Assembly (NCBI GenBank): GCA_937892845.1
Contig: CALBGP010000028.1
Span: 62,001 to 126,000, forward strand
From: an uncultured Eggerthellaceae bacterium
GTDB lineage: Bacteria; Actinomycetota; Coriobacteriia; Coriobacteriales; Eggerthellaceae
DNA length: 64,000 bases
Reading direction: 5' to 3'
In this document: in pieces, positions 26,004 to 34,233 of the stretch
Numbering within the stretch: the stretch's first letter is position 1
Layout of the letters: every line of letters begins with the position of its first letter
Notes under the pieces: generated by a model
What the model saw: only the letters and a program-made list of their open reading frames with translations
Told to the model about the DNA's origin: nothing
The model's database searches: none
Position numbers and translations under genes: made by a program

Positions 26004-27083
26004 ATGGGCAATGTTCGAGAATGGATGACGATGGGGGTTCACGCCGGTTTCGTCAGGCGGCTGTTTGCCGTCGCGGCACTGCTGACATTGCTGGTTTTTG
26101 TGGTGCTGATGGGCATGTTGACGGGTTGCGCGTTTGCGGGCTCGGACAATCCAGCGGATGAAGGTGAGCCTGCTGAAAGCCCGCTTGCCGGCGAGCCTTC
26201 TGCGGATGCGGGCGAAAACGATGACAGCTCCGATGCTGATGCCGATCATGGCCGCGATACCGCCTCTCCGCTCACCGCCGCCGACCTTGCCGCCATGGAC
26301 CCGGATGAGCAGATCGAAGTGTGGGTGCTCGATCGGGTGCGCGAAACGGCTGGAGCGGGGTCTTCGCCAGATGCTGTGGTGACAACCTATGAATACGACT
26401 CTTCGGGTCGGGCGCTATGGTCTCAGGAGGTGGCCGAAGGCAACGTGGGCGACCGCAATCTGAGCCGGTGCACCTATGAATACGACGACCAGGGGCGGCT
26501 TGCGGTCGTGAACATGGCATACGAGCAGTACGACTGGCATGTAGGTCGGGTGCTGACGTTTGAATATGATGATTCGGGACGCTGCGTCTCCTATGTCAAC
26601 GAAATAACATCCCAAGGAACAGGCAAGCACGTGGCGGAATATTCCTACGGTGAAGATGGGGGCATCTCGTCGGCAGTGCTCAGCAGCTATGCGACACCCG
26701 TTTCCGAACCGAATGTCTACGAGCTTACCTGGGTGCGTGATCCGGATGGGACGATTGAGCGTGTGGTGTCCGAAACCGCTGGAGGACCCGGCGTTGCACT
26801 CGATGCCGCGATGTCGTACCCGGAAGGCGGCCTGTATGTCTATCGCAGTGCGTACGGATCCGTTACCGAGCTGCGCTTCGATGCAGCCGGACGGTTGGAA
26901 AGCGAAACCGTGCGTGATGATGGGTTTGTGCGCTATTGCCGCGAGTACACCTACAAGCCCATAACCGTTGCCGTGTCTGACTTCGCCCCATCCGTTGTGA
27001 GCAATCCCACCGGGTTTGATTATTCCTGTCTGCCCCAGCTGGACGATGCCCAGATAACGGCGGCGTTGCAGCCTGCCAGGTAG
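26004..27083 (+). CDS. Lipoprotein with YD/RHS-like repeats
   Basis: 359 residues. The ATG at 26004 (GGGGGGA upstream) begins a positively charged start, a hydrophobic helix and the lipobox MLTGC, so it should be anchored on the outer face of the membrane. An acidic Ser/Asp/Glu linker follows. The mature part has repeated strands of the RHS/YD type: YEYDSSGRALWSQ, YEYDDQGRLAVVN, FEYDDSGRCVSYV, RFDAAGRLESETV. YD repeats build hollow beta structures that bind carbohydrate or enclose a cargo. Here only four to six copies occur, so it is a small surface protein, not an RHS toxin. Function unknown. Confidence 0.75.
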   Translation: MGNVREWMTMGVHAGFVRRLFAVAALLTLLVFVVLMGMLTGCAFAGSDNPADEGEPAESPLAGEPSADAGENDDSSDADADHGRDTASPLTAADLAAMDPDEQIEVWVLDRVRETAGAGSSPDAVVTTYEYDSSGRALWSQEVAEGNVGDRNLSRCTYEYDDQGRLAVVNMAYEQYDWHVGRVLTFEYDDSGRCVSYVNEITSQGTGKHVAEYSYGEDGGISSAVLSSYATPVSEPNVYELTWVRDPDGTIERVVSETAGGPGVALDAAMSYPEGGLYVYRSAYGSVTELRFDAAGRLESETVRDDGFVRYCREYTYKPITVAVSDFAPSVVSNPTGFDYSCLPQLDDAQITAALQPAR

Positions 27084-27323
27084 CGGCTGAGGCACCTCGC
27101 GTCAGACGGCCCCTGTTCAGCTGCGGCGGGTCCGACGCCTTTCGCGTCCAAATACAATGCGCAGGTTGTTCCTTTTCCCGACACAGGTTTGCGCCTGTCC
27201 GCGGGGCGTACAAAACAGCGGTTCTGTTTGTTGTCCGCTCTCGTTTCGGTTGCCACAATCGTGCTAGCAGGGCCGTACGCCATGCGTGCGGCTGGGAAAC
27301 GAAAGCAGAGAGGGAGAGGAATC
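27084..27323. other. Gap of 240 bases upstream of the flavoprotein/iron-sulfur pair
   Basis: No gene. Contains TTGTCC near 27228 and TTGCCA near 27249 as possible -35 elements, but no convincing -10. The ribosome site GGGAGAGGAATC ends just before 27324. Confidence 0.35.
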
Positions 27324-29171
27324 ATGAGGGGAGACACTGAACGCATATCGGGCAAGTCCGGCATTTCCCGCCGAGCATTTCTCGAAGGAAGCGCAATTGC
27401 CGCCGGCATGGCTGCGCTTGCAGGCGCCGGCTTGGTCGGCTGCTCATCAGGCGACGGTGCGGGCAACGCTTCGGGCGGTTCTGCAGCGGTAAGCGCCGAT
27501 GGAGCGAAGTACGAGGTCTATGATGCCGACATCGCGGTCATCGGCGGCGGCCTTGCAGGTCTGCAGGCTGCATACGAAGCCTATGCGAAAGGCAAGAGCG
27601 TCATCCTGATCGAGAAGTCCCAATTCGGCTTCGGCGGTGCTGCCGGCTACAACTGGGATCAGTTCATCAACTTCACCCGCGACGACCTGCCGTGGGATGA
27701 ATCCGGCGACTTCGTCTTGAACGAGCTTACGGACAAGAAGATCGCGAAGGCCACCTATGAGGGCCTCAACCACGAAGAGCGCAATCTGCTGCTGCGCTAC
27801 TCCCGTATGGGTGGCAACATGTACCATCGCGACGAGCAGGGCAATATCATGCCGCTGTTCGACATTCCGGTCCTCTACGGCATCTACCGCGGATTCCCGG
27901 GCCACTTGGCAGACCATGTGGGTGCAACCGGGCTTAAGGTGCTTGACAACACCATGGCCACCGATGTCATGGTCCAGGACGGCGTATGCACGGGCGTCAT
28001 GGGTCTGCATGTGCCCACCGGCACCTTCCGCGTGGTTCGCGCGAAGGCAACCGTTTGCTGCACAGGTGCGAGCTGCTGGATGTACGGCTGGAACACCGCT
28101 GCTCCCCAGTCCATCAACTCTCCCGACAACACCGGCGATATCGATGCTGCGGCATTCCGTCACGGCTGCCAGCTGGAGGCATCCGAGTTCGTCCAGTGCG
28201 ACCTGATCAACATCGAGCCCAAGGGCATTGCCGCATCCTTCGTCTCCGGTATCGGCGCCGACTCCGGATGCTGCGAATTCATCTGCGACAAGGACGGCAA
28301 CTACTTCTTCAAGGGCATGGATTACACCACCCTGAACAAGATCACGTTCACGCAGACCATCGCGAAGAACATCGCCGAAGGCCACGGCACCGAAAACGGC
28401 GGCGTATACGTTGACTTCTCCACCCCTGAGGCATTCTCCCGCATCGGCGAGACCTACATCCGCAACATCGAGCTGTGGAAGCAGGTTTTCGGCATCGATA
28501 TCGAAGGCACCAAGCTGGAATGCGGCCTGGAAGCGTATGAGCACGGCGGAAACCCCGTCACCGACGACAAGCTCATGGCCGTCTCCCTACCTGGCCTGTT
28601 CCACGCCCGCGGCGGCGGCTACTGCGGATCGCAGGGCGGCAGCTCCGTCAACATCGCTCCCCGCAACGGCATCTATGCAACGCGCATGGCCGCTGACTAC
28701 GCTGAGACGGTCGAAATGCCCGTGCTCGATGACTCCGTGATCACCGCTGAGTACAACCGCCTTCATGAGATGCTTGGCCGCACCGGCGGCAAGCGTCCCC
28801 AGGAAGTGCGTCTGGCCATCCAGCGTGCAGCCTATGAGGCCCTTCAGCCCGCCCGTTCCGCCGAGAAGATGCAAGCCGGCATCGATGAGCTGATCCGCAT
28901 CCGCAAGGAAGACATGCCCAACATGTCCCCTGCGGACAAGTCCATGGTCTACAACACCGACTGGAAGTGCGCCATCGAGAACTACAACCTGCTGGATATC
29001 TCCGAGGCAAGCGCGAAGGCGGCTCTGTTCAGGGAAGAGACCCGCGGCCATATGTACCGCTCCGATTTCCCCGAGCAGGACGACGTCAACTGGCTGTGCA
29101 ACGTGCGCGAGTCCTACAACGATGGTGACATCACCTGCGAGAAGTCCGCGGTCGTCGAGATCGATTCCTAA
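27324..29171 (+). CDS. TAT-exported SdhA/FrdA-family flavoprotein subunit (MfrA-like)
   Basis: 615 residues. ATG at 27324 with GGGAGAGG upstream. The N-terminus has SRRAFLEGSAIAAG and the lipobox-like LVGC (Cys40), a TAT signal. The FAD motif is DIAVIGGGLAGLQAAYEAYA, and the C-terminal arm (RGHMYRSDFPEQDDVNWL) is that of succinate dehydrogenase/fumarate reductase flavoproteins. The covalent-FAD His is absent (SQFGFGGAAGY). At the place of the family's QxHPTG active-site motif, residues 291-301 read QCDLINIEPKG, without His. It is followed 27 bases later by its FrdB-like partner. The TAT signal plus this partner resembles methylmenaquinol:fumarate reductase MfrAB, but the substrate is probably different. 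Confidence 0.85.
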   Translation: MRGDTERISGKSGISRRAFLEGSAIAAGMAALAGAGLVGCSSGDGAGNASGGSAAVSADGAKYEVYDADIAVIGGGLAGLQAAYEAYAKGKSVILIEKSQFGFGGAAGYNWDQFINFTRDDLPWDESGDFVLNELTDKKIAKATYEGLNHEERNLLLRYSRMGGNMYHRDEQGNIMPLFDIPVLYGIYRGFPGHLADHVGATGLKVLDNTMATDVMVQDGVCTGVMGLHVPTGTFRVVRAKATVCCTGASCWMYGWNTAAPQSINSPDNTGDIDAAAFRHGCQLEASEFVQCDLINIEPKGIAASFVSGIGADSGCCEFICDKDGNYFFKGMDYTTLNKITFTQTIAKNIAEGHGTENGGVYVDFSTPEAFSRIGETYIRNIELWKQVFGIDIEGTKLECGLEAYEHGGNPVTDDKLMAVSLPGLFHARGGGYCGSQGGSSVNIAPRNGIYATRMAADYAETVEMPVLDDSVITAEYNRLHEMLGRTGGKRPQEVRLAIQRAAYEALQPARSAEKMQAGIDELIRIRKEDMPNMSPADKSMVYNTDWKCAIENYNLLDISEASAKAALFREETRGHMYRSDFPEQDDVNWLCNVRESYNDGDITCEKSAVVEIDS

Positions 29172-29198
29172 CGGCCGGCGTAGCGAAGGAGCATTCCC

Positions 29199-29900
29199 AT
29201 GAAGGTTTCAATTCAGAAATACGATCCCTCCGTCGACGCGGCGCCGTATGAGAAGGAATACGAAGTCGCGTATCACGAGAATATGACCGTGCTCGAGGCC
29301 CTGCATGCCATCAACAACGAGCAGGATCCCGTGGTGTTCGATTTCAGCTGCCGGGGCCGTACGTGCGGCCCCTGCGCCATGGCCCTCAACGGCGAGCCGT
29401 GCCTGGCATGCGTCACGCTGGTGAGCGAAGATGGCAAGAATGAGATCGGCCCGCTTCCCGGTTTCCCTGTCGTGCGTGACCTTATCGTCGACAAGACGTC
29501 CATGCACAAGCGCATCGCCGATACCATGGTGCGCAAGCGCGCTTTCGAGCTCGAGCTCGATGAGGTCCTGGCTCCCGTCGACCCCGAGATCTACAAGAAG
29601 GTCGACCCGTTGGAGCATTGCGCCCGTTGCGGCGTGTGCGTTTCGGCGTGCCCTGTCGTCCAGATGATGGGCCAGAAGGAATACATCGGCCCTGCCGGCA
29701 TGCTTGCCGTGGGCCTGCGCTTCTACGATCCTTTCGACCAGGCCGATCGTGTGGTCGAGGCGGTGCAGAACGGCTTGTGGAAATGCACGCAGTGCGGCAC
29801 ATGCGATGAAGTCTGCAAGGCCCTCGAAATCGACCACCAGTCGATTTGGCGCGATCTGCGTGCGGCAGCCGAGGAGCGCGGACTGGTGAAGAAGTCCTAA
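29199..29900 (+). CDS. FrdB/SdhB-family iron-sulfur subunit (MfrB-like), with an extra cluster cysteine
   Basis: 233 residues. The N-terminal [2Fe-2S] domain has C51-x4-C56-x2-C59-x11-C71. The C-terminal ferredoxin domain has C141-x2-C144-x2-C147-x3-C151 and C196-x2-C199-x2-C202-x3-C206. Ordinary SdhB/FrdB has no cysteine at the position of C199, where a hydrophobic residue leaves a [3Fe-4S] cluster. The extra cysteine predicts a second [4Fe-4S] cluster, as in archaeal SdhB and Mfr types. There is no signal peptide; if exported it must travel with the TAT flavoprotein. No membrane anchor gene (FrdC/D or MfrE) follows; two large hairpins end the transcript. Confidence 0.88.
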   Translation: MKVSIQKYDPSVDAAPYEKEYEVAYHENMTVLEALHAINNEQDPVVFDFSCRGRTCGPCAMALNGEPCLACVTLVSEDGKNEIGPLPGFPVVRDLIVDKTSMHKRIADTMVRKRAFELELDEVLAPVDPEIYKKVDPLEHCARCGVCVSACPVVQMMGQKEYIGPAGMLAVGLRFYDPFDQADRVVEAVQNGLWKCTQCGTCDEVCKALEIDHQSIWRDLRAAAEERGLVKKS

Positions 29901-29934
29901 GCGCCGGCACACGCGATACGATACAGCCCTCCTA

Positions 29935-30004
29935 GGCGGCTGGAGCCGAACGGCTCCAGCCGCCGCCTATGGGCCGGCACCGCATGATGCCGGCCCATAG
30001 GCGG
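29935..30004. repeat. Two large tandem hairpins after the iron-sulfur subunit gene
   Basis: First: 13 bp perfect (29935-29947 with 29952-29964, loop GAAC). Second: 15 bp perfect (29965-29979 with 29988-30002), extendable by three pairs that would compete with the first stem for GCCGCC. No T-run follows. They probably end or protect the transcript, and may form alternative structures. Confidence 0.75.
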
Positions 30005-30007
30005 TGC

Positions 30008-30037
30008 TTGGCTGAATCTGCGTTAATGGAATATGCT
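30008..30037 (+). promoter_or_regulatory. Promoter of the TetR-family gene
   Basis: TTGGCT (30008-30013), 18 bases, TATGCT (30032-30037). It lies just downstream of the tandem hairpins and about 70 bases upstream of the start codon. Confidence 0.4.
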
Positions 30038-30105
30038 ATGGAGGTGCAGTTCGTCAGGTGGCCGATGCGCCGATGTCTTGATGGCCATTGTTCTAGGAGG
30101 GGGAA

Positions 30106-30690
30106 ATGATGGACATGGGGATTGACGATAGCCGTCTTGCCGAGATATTCGGGGAAGAGGGCGTTTCGGTGAAGCTTAAGATCATGCACGCCGTGGACCG
30201 CTCGCTCGATCAGGTTACGGTTTCAAAGGTCTGCGAACGTGCGGGCGTATCCCGCCAGGTGTTCTACAGGCATTTCGAGAGCAAATACAGCCTTCATTGG
30301 TGGTGGCCCATGCATTGCCACCGATTCTACCTTGCCGAGGTGGGCCGCACTCTGGATTGGGAGACCGGATATAGGCATCACGTGTGGCTTCTGTCCCTGG
30401 AAAGGGATTTCTTCAAGACGGCCACGCAATACACGTTGGGAACGCCCTGTCTCAACAGCATCATGCCCCATGTGCGCACTGTGACCATCATGGAAACCTT
30501 GCGCGACTACCGCGGAATGGAGGTCGATGAGGATCTCATGTTCTGCATCGATAGCTGGGTGAAGACCGAAACGGAAGTTCTGACCGAATGGTATCGGACG
30601 GGAACCGTTCCCGAACCCGCCGAGGCGGCGCGGATGCTCGTGAGCATCATGCCTGTCCGCCTGAGGGCGGCCATGGAGCCGGTGCGCTAA
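30106..30690 (+). CDS. TetR-family transcriptional regulator
   Basis: 194 residues. ATG with AGGAGGGGGAA upstream (a second ATG follows at once). The N-terminal helix-turn-helix is VTVSKVCERAGVSRQVFYRHFESKYSL (about 37-63); the rest is helical and rich in aromatic residues (HWWWPMHCHRFYL), probably the ligand-binding core. It sits between the MfrAB-like pair and the Dms-like operon, both on the same strand, and most likely controls the Dms-like operon that begins 220 bases downstream. Confidence 0.85.
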   Translation: MMDMGIDDSRLAEIFGEEGVSVKLKIMHAVDRSLDQVTVSKVCERAGVSRQVFYRHFESKYSLHWWWPMHCHRFYLAEVGRTLDWETGYRHHVWLLSLERDFFKTATQYTLGTPCLNSIMPHVRTVTIMETLRDYRGMEVDEDLMFCIDSWVKTETEVLTEWYRTGTVPEPAEAARMLVSIMPVRLRAAMEPVR

Positions 30691-30721
30691 CCCGGCGGTA
30701 AGGCTCAAGCTTCTGAGCAGG

Positions 30722-30742
30722 ATTATCTCAAAATAGAATAAT
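30722..30742. promoter_or_regulatory. Inverted repeat upstream of the Dms-like operon
   Basis: ATTAT and ATAAT flank an 11-base A-rich spacer within an otherwise G+C-rich gap. Possible TetR operator, low certainty. Confidence 0.3.
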
Positions 30743-30790
30743 TGGCTCCGGAGGATGCGGGGCCGGCCCTGTCTGGATCTGTTCGACCGA

Positions 30791-30799
30791 TGGTAGAAT
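30791..30799 (+). promoter_or_regulatory. Extended -10 promoter of the Dms-like operon
   Basis: TGGTAGAAT is an extended -10 (TG-N-TAGAAT), about 110 bases upstream of the start codon. No consensus -35, as expected for an extended -10 or an activated promoter. Confidence 0.4.
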
Positions 30800-30910
30800 T
30801 CTCCGCGCCGTGCCGAGAGGGCGCGGTGGTCCCGCTTGCCGACGTGCTCCCGTATCTCGTCGGCTCATTCGGCGGGTCGAAGTTGCTCTATGTTTGAGAA
30901 GAGGGGGAAC

Positions 30911-33526
30911 ATGGACGCATTGTCTATGAGCAGGCGCAAGTTTGTGGGAGCTTCCGCAATCGCCGCGTCTGCCGCCGCTTTGGCGACGGTCGGCTGCACT
31001 CCGGGTTCGTCGGTCGAGGAGAAGCCTGAGGATGCATCGGCCGATCCTGAAGAGGGCGGTACTTGGGTTTCCGCTGCATGCTGGCATAACTGCGGCGGTC
31101 GTTGCATGAACAAGGTCATGGTCAAGGACGGCGTCGTCATCCGTCAGAAGACCGACGACACCCATGAGGATTCGTTCGATTATCCGCAGCAGCGCGGCTG
31201 CGTGCGCGGCAAGGCCCAGCAGCAGCAGTGCTTCGGCGCTGACCGAATCCTGCATCCGCTCAAGCGCAAGGGCTGGCAGCCCGGCGGCGGCGAGAACTCC
31301 AACGGCCAGATGCGCGGTGTGGACGAGTGGGAAGTCATCTCCTGGGATGAGGCCATCTCGCTGTCCTGCCAGGAAATCAAGCGCATCTATGACGAGCTTG
31401 GTCCGACCGGCTTCTACAGCAAGTCTCCCAACAAGGCCGTCAACCTGATGACCGGCTGCGTGACCGGCTGGGACACCACCTCCCACGGCACCTACACGCT
31501 GGGCTCGTCCATGATCGGCTTGAATCCGCTCGACCTCGGCGCTGAGAACGACCGTTTCGACATGAAGAACGCCGACGTCGTTGTCATGTGGTCTTCCAAC
31601 CCCACGTGGTCCGCAGCAGGCTTCCCGGTCAATATCTGGATGAATGCCCGCGACAACGGCACCCGTTTCGTTTCGATCGACCCGTTGTACAACGCTTCCG
31701 CCCAGATGCTCGATGCTGAATGGCTGCCTGTCCGCAACGGCACCGACATGGCGCTGATGCTGGCTGTCGCCTACGAGATGCTGCGCCTTGATTCCGAAGA
31801 GGGCGACATCATCGATTGGGACTTCCTGAATCGCTGCACCGTCGGCTTCGATGCCGACCATATGCCCGCGGACGCTGCTTTGGATGAGAACCTGAAGGAC
31901 TACATCCTCGGCAAGTACGATGGAACCCCCAAGACCCCCGAATGGGCTGAGCCCATCTGCGGCGTGCCTGCATCCCAGATGACCGAACTTGCCCGCACCC
32001 TTGGCAAGAACAATAAGGTCATGCTGCTGCACAACTACGGTTTCGTCCGTTGCCACGGCACCGAGATGATCCCTCAGATGTTCATGGCCCTCGGTGCCAT
32101 GGGCGGCCACATGGGCAAGTCCGGACACGCCACCTCCGGCGCTTACCACGCACCTGCGGGCAACGGCGGTCCTGCTCTGGTCAAGGCCGGCGGCGCTGCA
32201 ACCCCGAAGGTTGCCAGCCCCATCACCACGGGTGTGCGCCAGCCGCAGCTCTATGACATCATCATCAACGGCGGCGGCAAGTTCCTGGACGTGTCCAACG
32301 GCTACGCCAAGTTCTATGAGCCCATCCCCACTGAGCTGGGTGCCATCAAGTGCATCTACCATACGACGGATGCGACGCTTCAGACTTCGCACCATCAGAA
32401 GGCCGGCATCGAGGCTCATCGTGCGGTCGATTTCGTCCTGACCTACGCCCAGTTCATGACCACGAACGCCCAGTATTCCGACATCATCCTCCCCGTTACT
32501 ACGGAGTGGGAGACCGTCGGCGGCTTCGGCGGCAACGCCAACAGGGAATTCCTGCCCCTGTACAGCCAGGTCACCGAGCCCATCGGCGAGGCAAAGACCG
32601 ACCAGGAGATTCAAAAGCTCCTGCTCGAGGGCTACGGCATCGATCCCAATCTGGCATTCGACACCTCTGAAAAGCAGCAGTTCTTCGAGAAGATCGCCAC
32701 GTCCACGTATCTGGGCGAAAGCGGAGAGATGGAGCCCTTGGTCACCATCACCGAAGAGGATATCGCTGAGTGGGGCGTCAACGGCCAGCCCCAGCAGGGC
32801 GTTGTGGGCATGAAGGAATTCATCGACAACGGCGGATACCAGTATCGCCGTGCGGATGGCGACGAGCACAGCAAGCATATCGCCTATGCTGCATTCGTGG
32901 CCGATCCTGAGGCCAACCCCCTGGGCAGCAACTCCGGCAAGCTGGAAATCTACTGCCAGGCGCGCTATGACCTGATGAAGTCTTTCGAATACGACAACAT
33001 CGACGCTTACAAGCCCTATCCCACCTACGTCGTTCCCGTGGTCGGCTACGAGACCACGTTCGAGGGCAAGGATATCAACGGCAAGAAGGGCGAGTACCCC
33101 TATCTGATGTACAACCCGCACTATCTGCGTCGTTCGCATTCCGTCTTCGATAACTGCCCGTGGCTGCGTGAGACCTGGGGCAATCCGGTTTTCCTGAACC
33201 GTGAAGACGCTGCAGCCGAAGGCATCGCCGAGGGCGACACCGTGCTGATTACCACCCCGTGGGGCCAGTCTCTGCGCAAGGCCGCTCTGATGGACGTCCT
33301 GCGTCCCGGTGTTGTCGGCGTTCCCCATGGTGCATGGGTCGACGTTGACGAAGAGACGGGCATCGACCGTGCGGGCTCTGACAACTACCTGCTCGGCAAC
33401 GAATGCGACGGCATGGGTGTCACCGGTTACAACAACAAGGTTTGCCGTATCGAGAAGTACAGCGGCGCTGCGCTTGAAGATGACTGGACGCTTCCCATGC
33501 GCACTCCCGAAGTTGCAACCAAGTAA
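30911..33526 (+). CDS. TAT-exported molybdopterin oxidoreductase catalytic subunit (DmsA-like)
   Basis: 871 residues. ATG at 30911 with AGAGGGGGAAC upstream. SMSRRKFVGASAIAASAAAL is a TAT signal ending in VGC. The [4Fe-4S] motif is C-x3-C-x3-C-x31-C (CWHNCGGRC ... GCVRGK), followed by the molybdopterin domains (for example VVVMWSSNPTWSAAGF and a late PYLMYNPHYLRRSHS domain with VLITTPWGQ). The family reduces DMSO, TMAO, biotin sulfoxide or other oxyanions or organic acceptors on the outer face. By eye, Thr in HGTYTLGS falls where E. coli DmsA has its molybdenum-ligand Ser. First gene of an operon with a four-cluster ferredoxin and a TorD chaperone; no DmsC anchor is present. Confidence 0.9.
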   Translation: MDALSMSRRKFVGASAIAASAAALATVGCTPGSSVEEKPEDASADPEEGGTWVSAACWHNCGGRCMNKVMVKDGVVIRQKTDDTHEDSFDYPQQRGCVRGKAQQQQCFGADRILHPLKRKGWQPGGGENSNGQMRGVDEWEVISWDEAISLSCQEIKRIYDELGPTGFYSKSPNKAVNLMTGCVTGWDTTSHGTYTLGSSMIGLNPLDLGAENDRFDMKNADVVVMWSSNPTWSAAGFPVNIWMNARDNGTRFVSIDPLYNASAQMLDAEWLPVRNGTDMALMLAVAYEMLRLDSEEGDIIDWDFLNRCTVGFDADHMPADAALDENLKDYILGKYDGTPKTPEWAEPICGVPASQMTELARTLGKNNKVMLLHNYGFVRCHGTEMIPQMFMALGAMGGHMGKSGHATSGAYHAPAGNGGPALVKAGGAATPKVASPITTGVRQPQLYDIIINGGGKFLDVSNGYAKFYEPIPTELGAIKCIYHTTDATLQTSHHQKAGIEAHRAVDFVLTYAQFMTTNAQYSDIILPVTTEWETVGGFGGNANREFLPLYSQVTEPIGEAKTDQEIQKLLLEGYGIDPNLAFDTSEKQQFFEKIATSTYLGESGEMEPLVTITEEDIAEWGVNGQPQQGVVGMKEFIDNGGYQYRRADGDEHSKHIAYAAFVADPEANPLGSNSGKLEIYCQARYDLMKSFEYDNIDAYKPYPTYVVPVVGYETTFEGKDINGKKGEYPYLMYNPHYLRRSHSVFDNCPWLRETWGNPVFLNREDAAAEGIAEGDTVLITTPWGQSLRKAALMDVLRPGVVGVPHGAWVDVDEETGIDRAGSDNYLLGNECDGMGVTGYNNKVCRIEKYSGAALEDDWTLPMRTPEVATK

Positions 33527-33549
33527 GTGATTGAAAGAGGCGATAGACC

Positions 33550-34125
33550 ATGTCCGTTGGATTCTATATTGATATGACGCGCTGCACCGGGTGCCGCGCG
33601 TGCCAGGTTGCGTGCAAGGATAAGAACCGCCTTGATGTGGGTACCGTGTACCGCAACGCCCATAGCTTCTCCGTCGGGTCCTTCCCGAACGTCAAGGGCT
33701 ATGCCTTCTCCGCATCGTGCAATCACTGCGAGATGCCCGCCTGCATGGCAGCATGCTCGGCAGGCGCCATCGACAAGGCCGAAGACGGTGCCGTCATCAT
33801 CGACCAGTCGAAGTGCACGGGCTGCAAGGCTTGCCTCGAGGCTTGCCCTTATGCCATCCCCCAGTTCCTTGAGGAGAAGGGTGTTGCCGGCAAGTGCGAT
33901 TCCTGCCAGATGATCCGCTCCAAGGGCGGTCAGCCCGCATGTGTGGCCGGGTGCCCCAACCGTGCTTTGGACTTCGGTGAGATCGAAGAGCTCAAGGCGA
34001 AATACGGTGATGCCCTGGTGAGCGACATCGCCATCCTGCCCGGCTCTGAGACCACCAAGCCCAACCTCCTCATCAAGGCGAAAGATGCCGCCATGGAAGA
34101 GGGCTTTGTGGAGATCGCCTGGTAA
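33550..34125 (+). CDS. DmsB-like four-cluster iron-sulfur subunit
   Basis: 191 residues. Four ferredoxin-type cysteine groups: CTGCRACQVAC, CNHCEMPACMAAC, CTGCKACLEAC and CDSCQMIRSKGGQPACVAGC. These hold four [4Fe-4S] clusters that pass electrons to the catalytic subunit, as in DmsB/PhsB/NrfC. No signal peptide, so it would be exported in complex with the TAT catalytic subunit. Starts 23 bases after the DmsA-like stop (GAAAGAGG upstream). A terminator-like hairpin separates it from the chaperone gene. Confidence 0.92.
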   Translation: MSVGFYIDMTRCTGCRACQVACKDKNRLDVGTVYRNAHSFSVGSFPNVKGYAFSASCNHCEMPACMAACSAGAIDKAEDGAVIIDQSKCTGCKACLEACPYAIPQFLEEKGVAGKCDSCQMIRSKGGQPACVAGCPNRALDFGEIEELKAKYGDALVSDIAILPGSETTKPNLLIKAKDAAMEEGFVEIAW

Positions 34126-34160
34126 AGAAACCAGTGCGTCTATGACGCATGGCTGAAAGC

Positions 34161-34205
34161 GGAACCCGAACGCTGATTGCCGGCTTCGGGTTCCCTCTGT
34201 TTTTC
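34161..34205 (+). terminator. Internal terminator between DmsB-like and TorD-like genes
   Basis: GGAACCCGAA (34161-34170) pairs with TTCGGGTTCC (34185-34194), followed by CTCTGTTTTTCC. It lies only 30 bases before the chaperone start, so partial read-through would give less chaperone than enzyme. Confidence 0.75.
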
Positions 34206-34233
34206 CAATCGCAGTACTATCGAAAGGGCCGCT

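Noticed and set aside
30728..33328. Minus-strand open frame of 866 codons opposite the DmsA-like gene
   Set aside because: Shadow frame: no ribosome site, no family features, while the plus strand encodes a clear molybdoenzyme.
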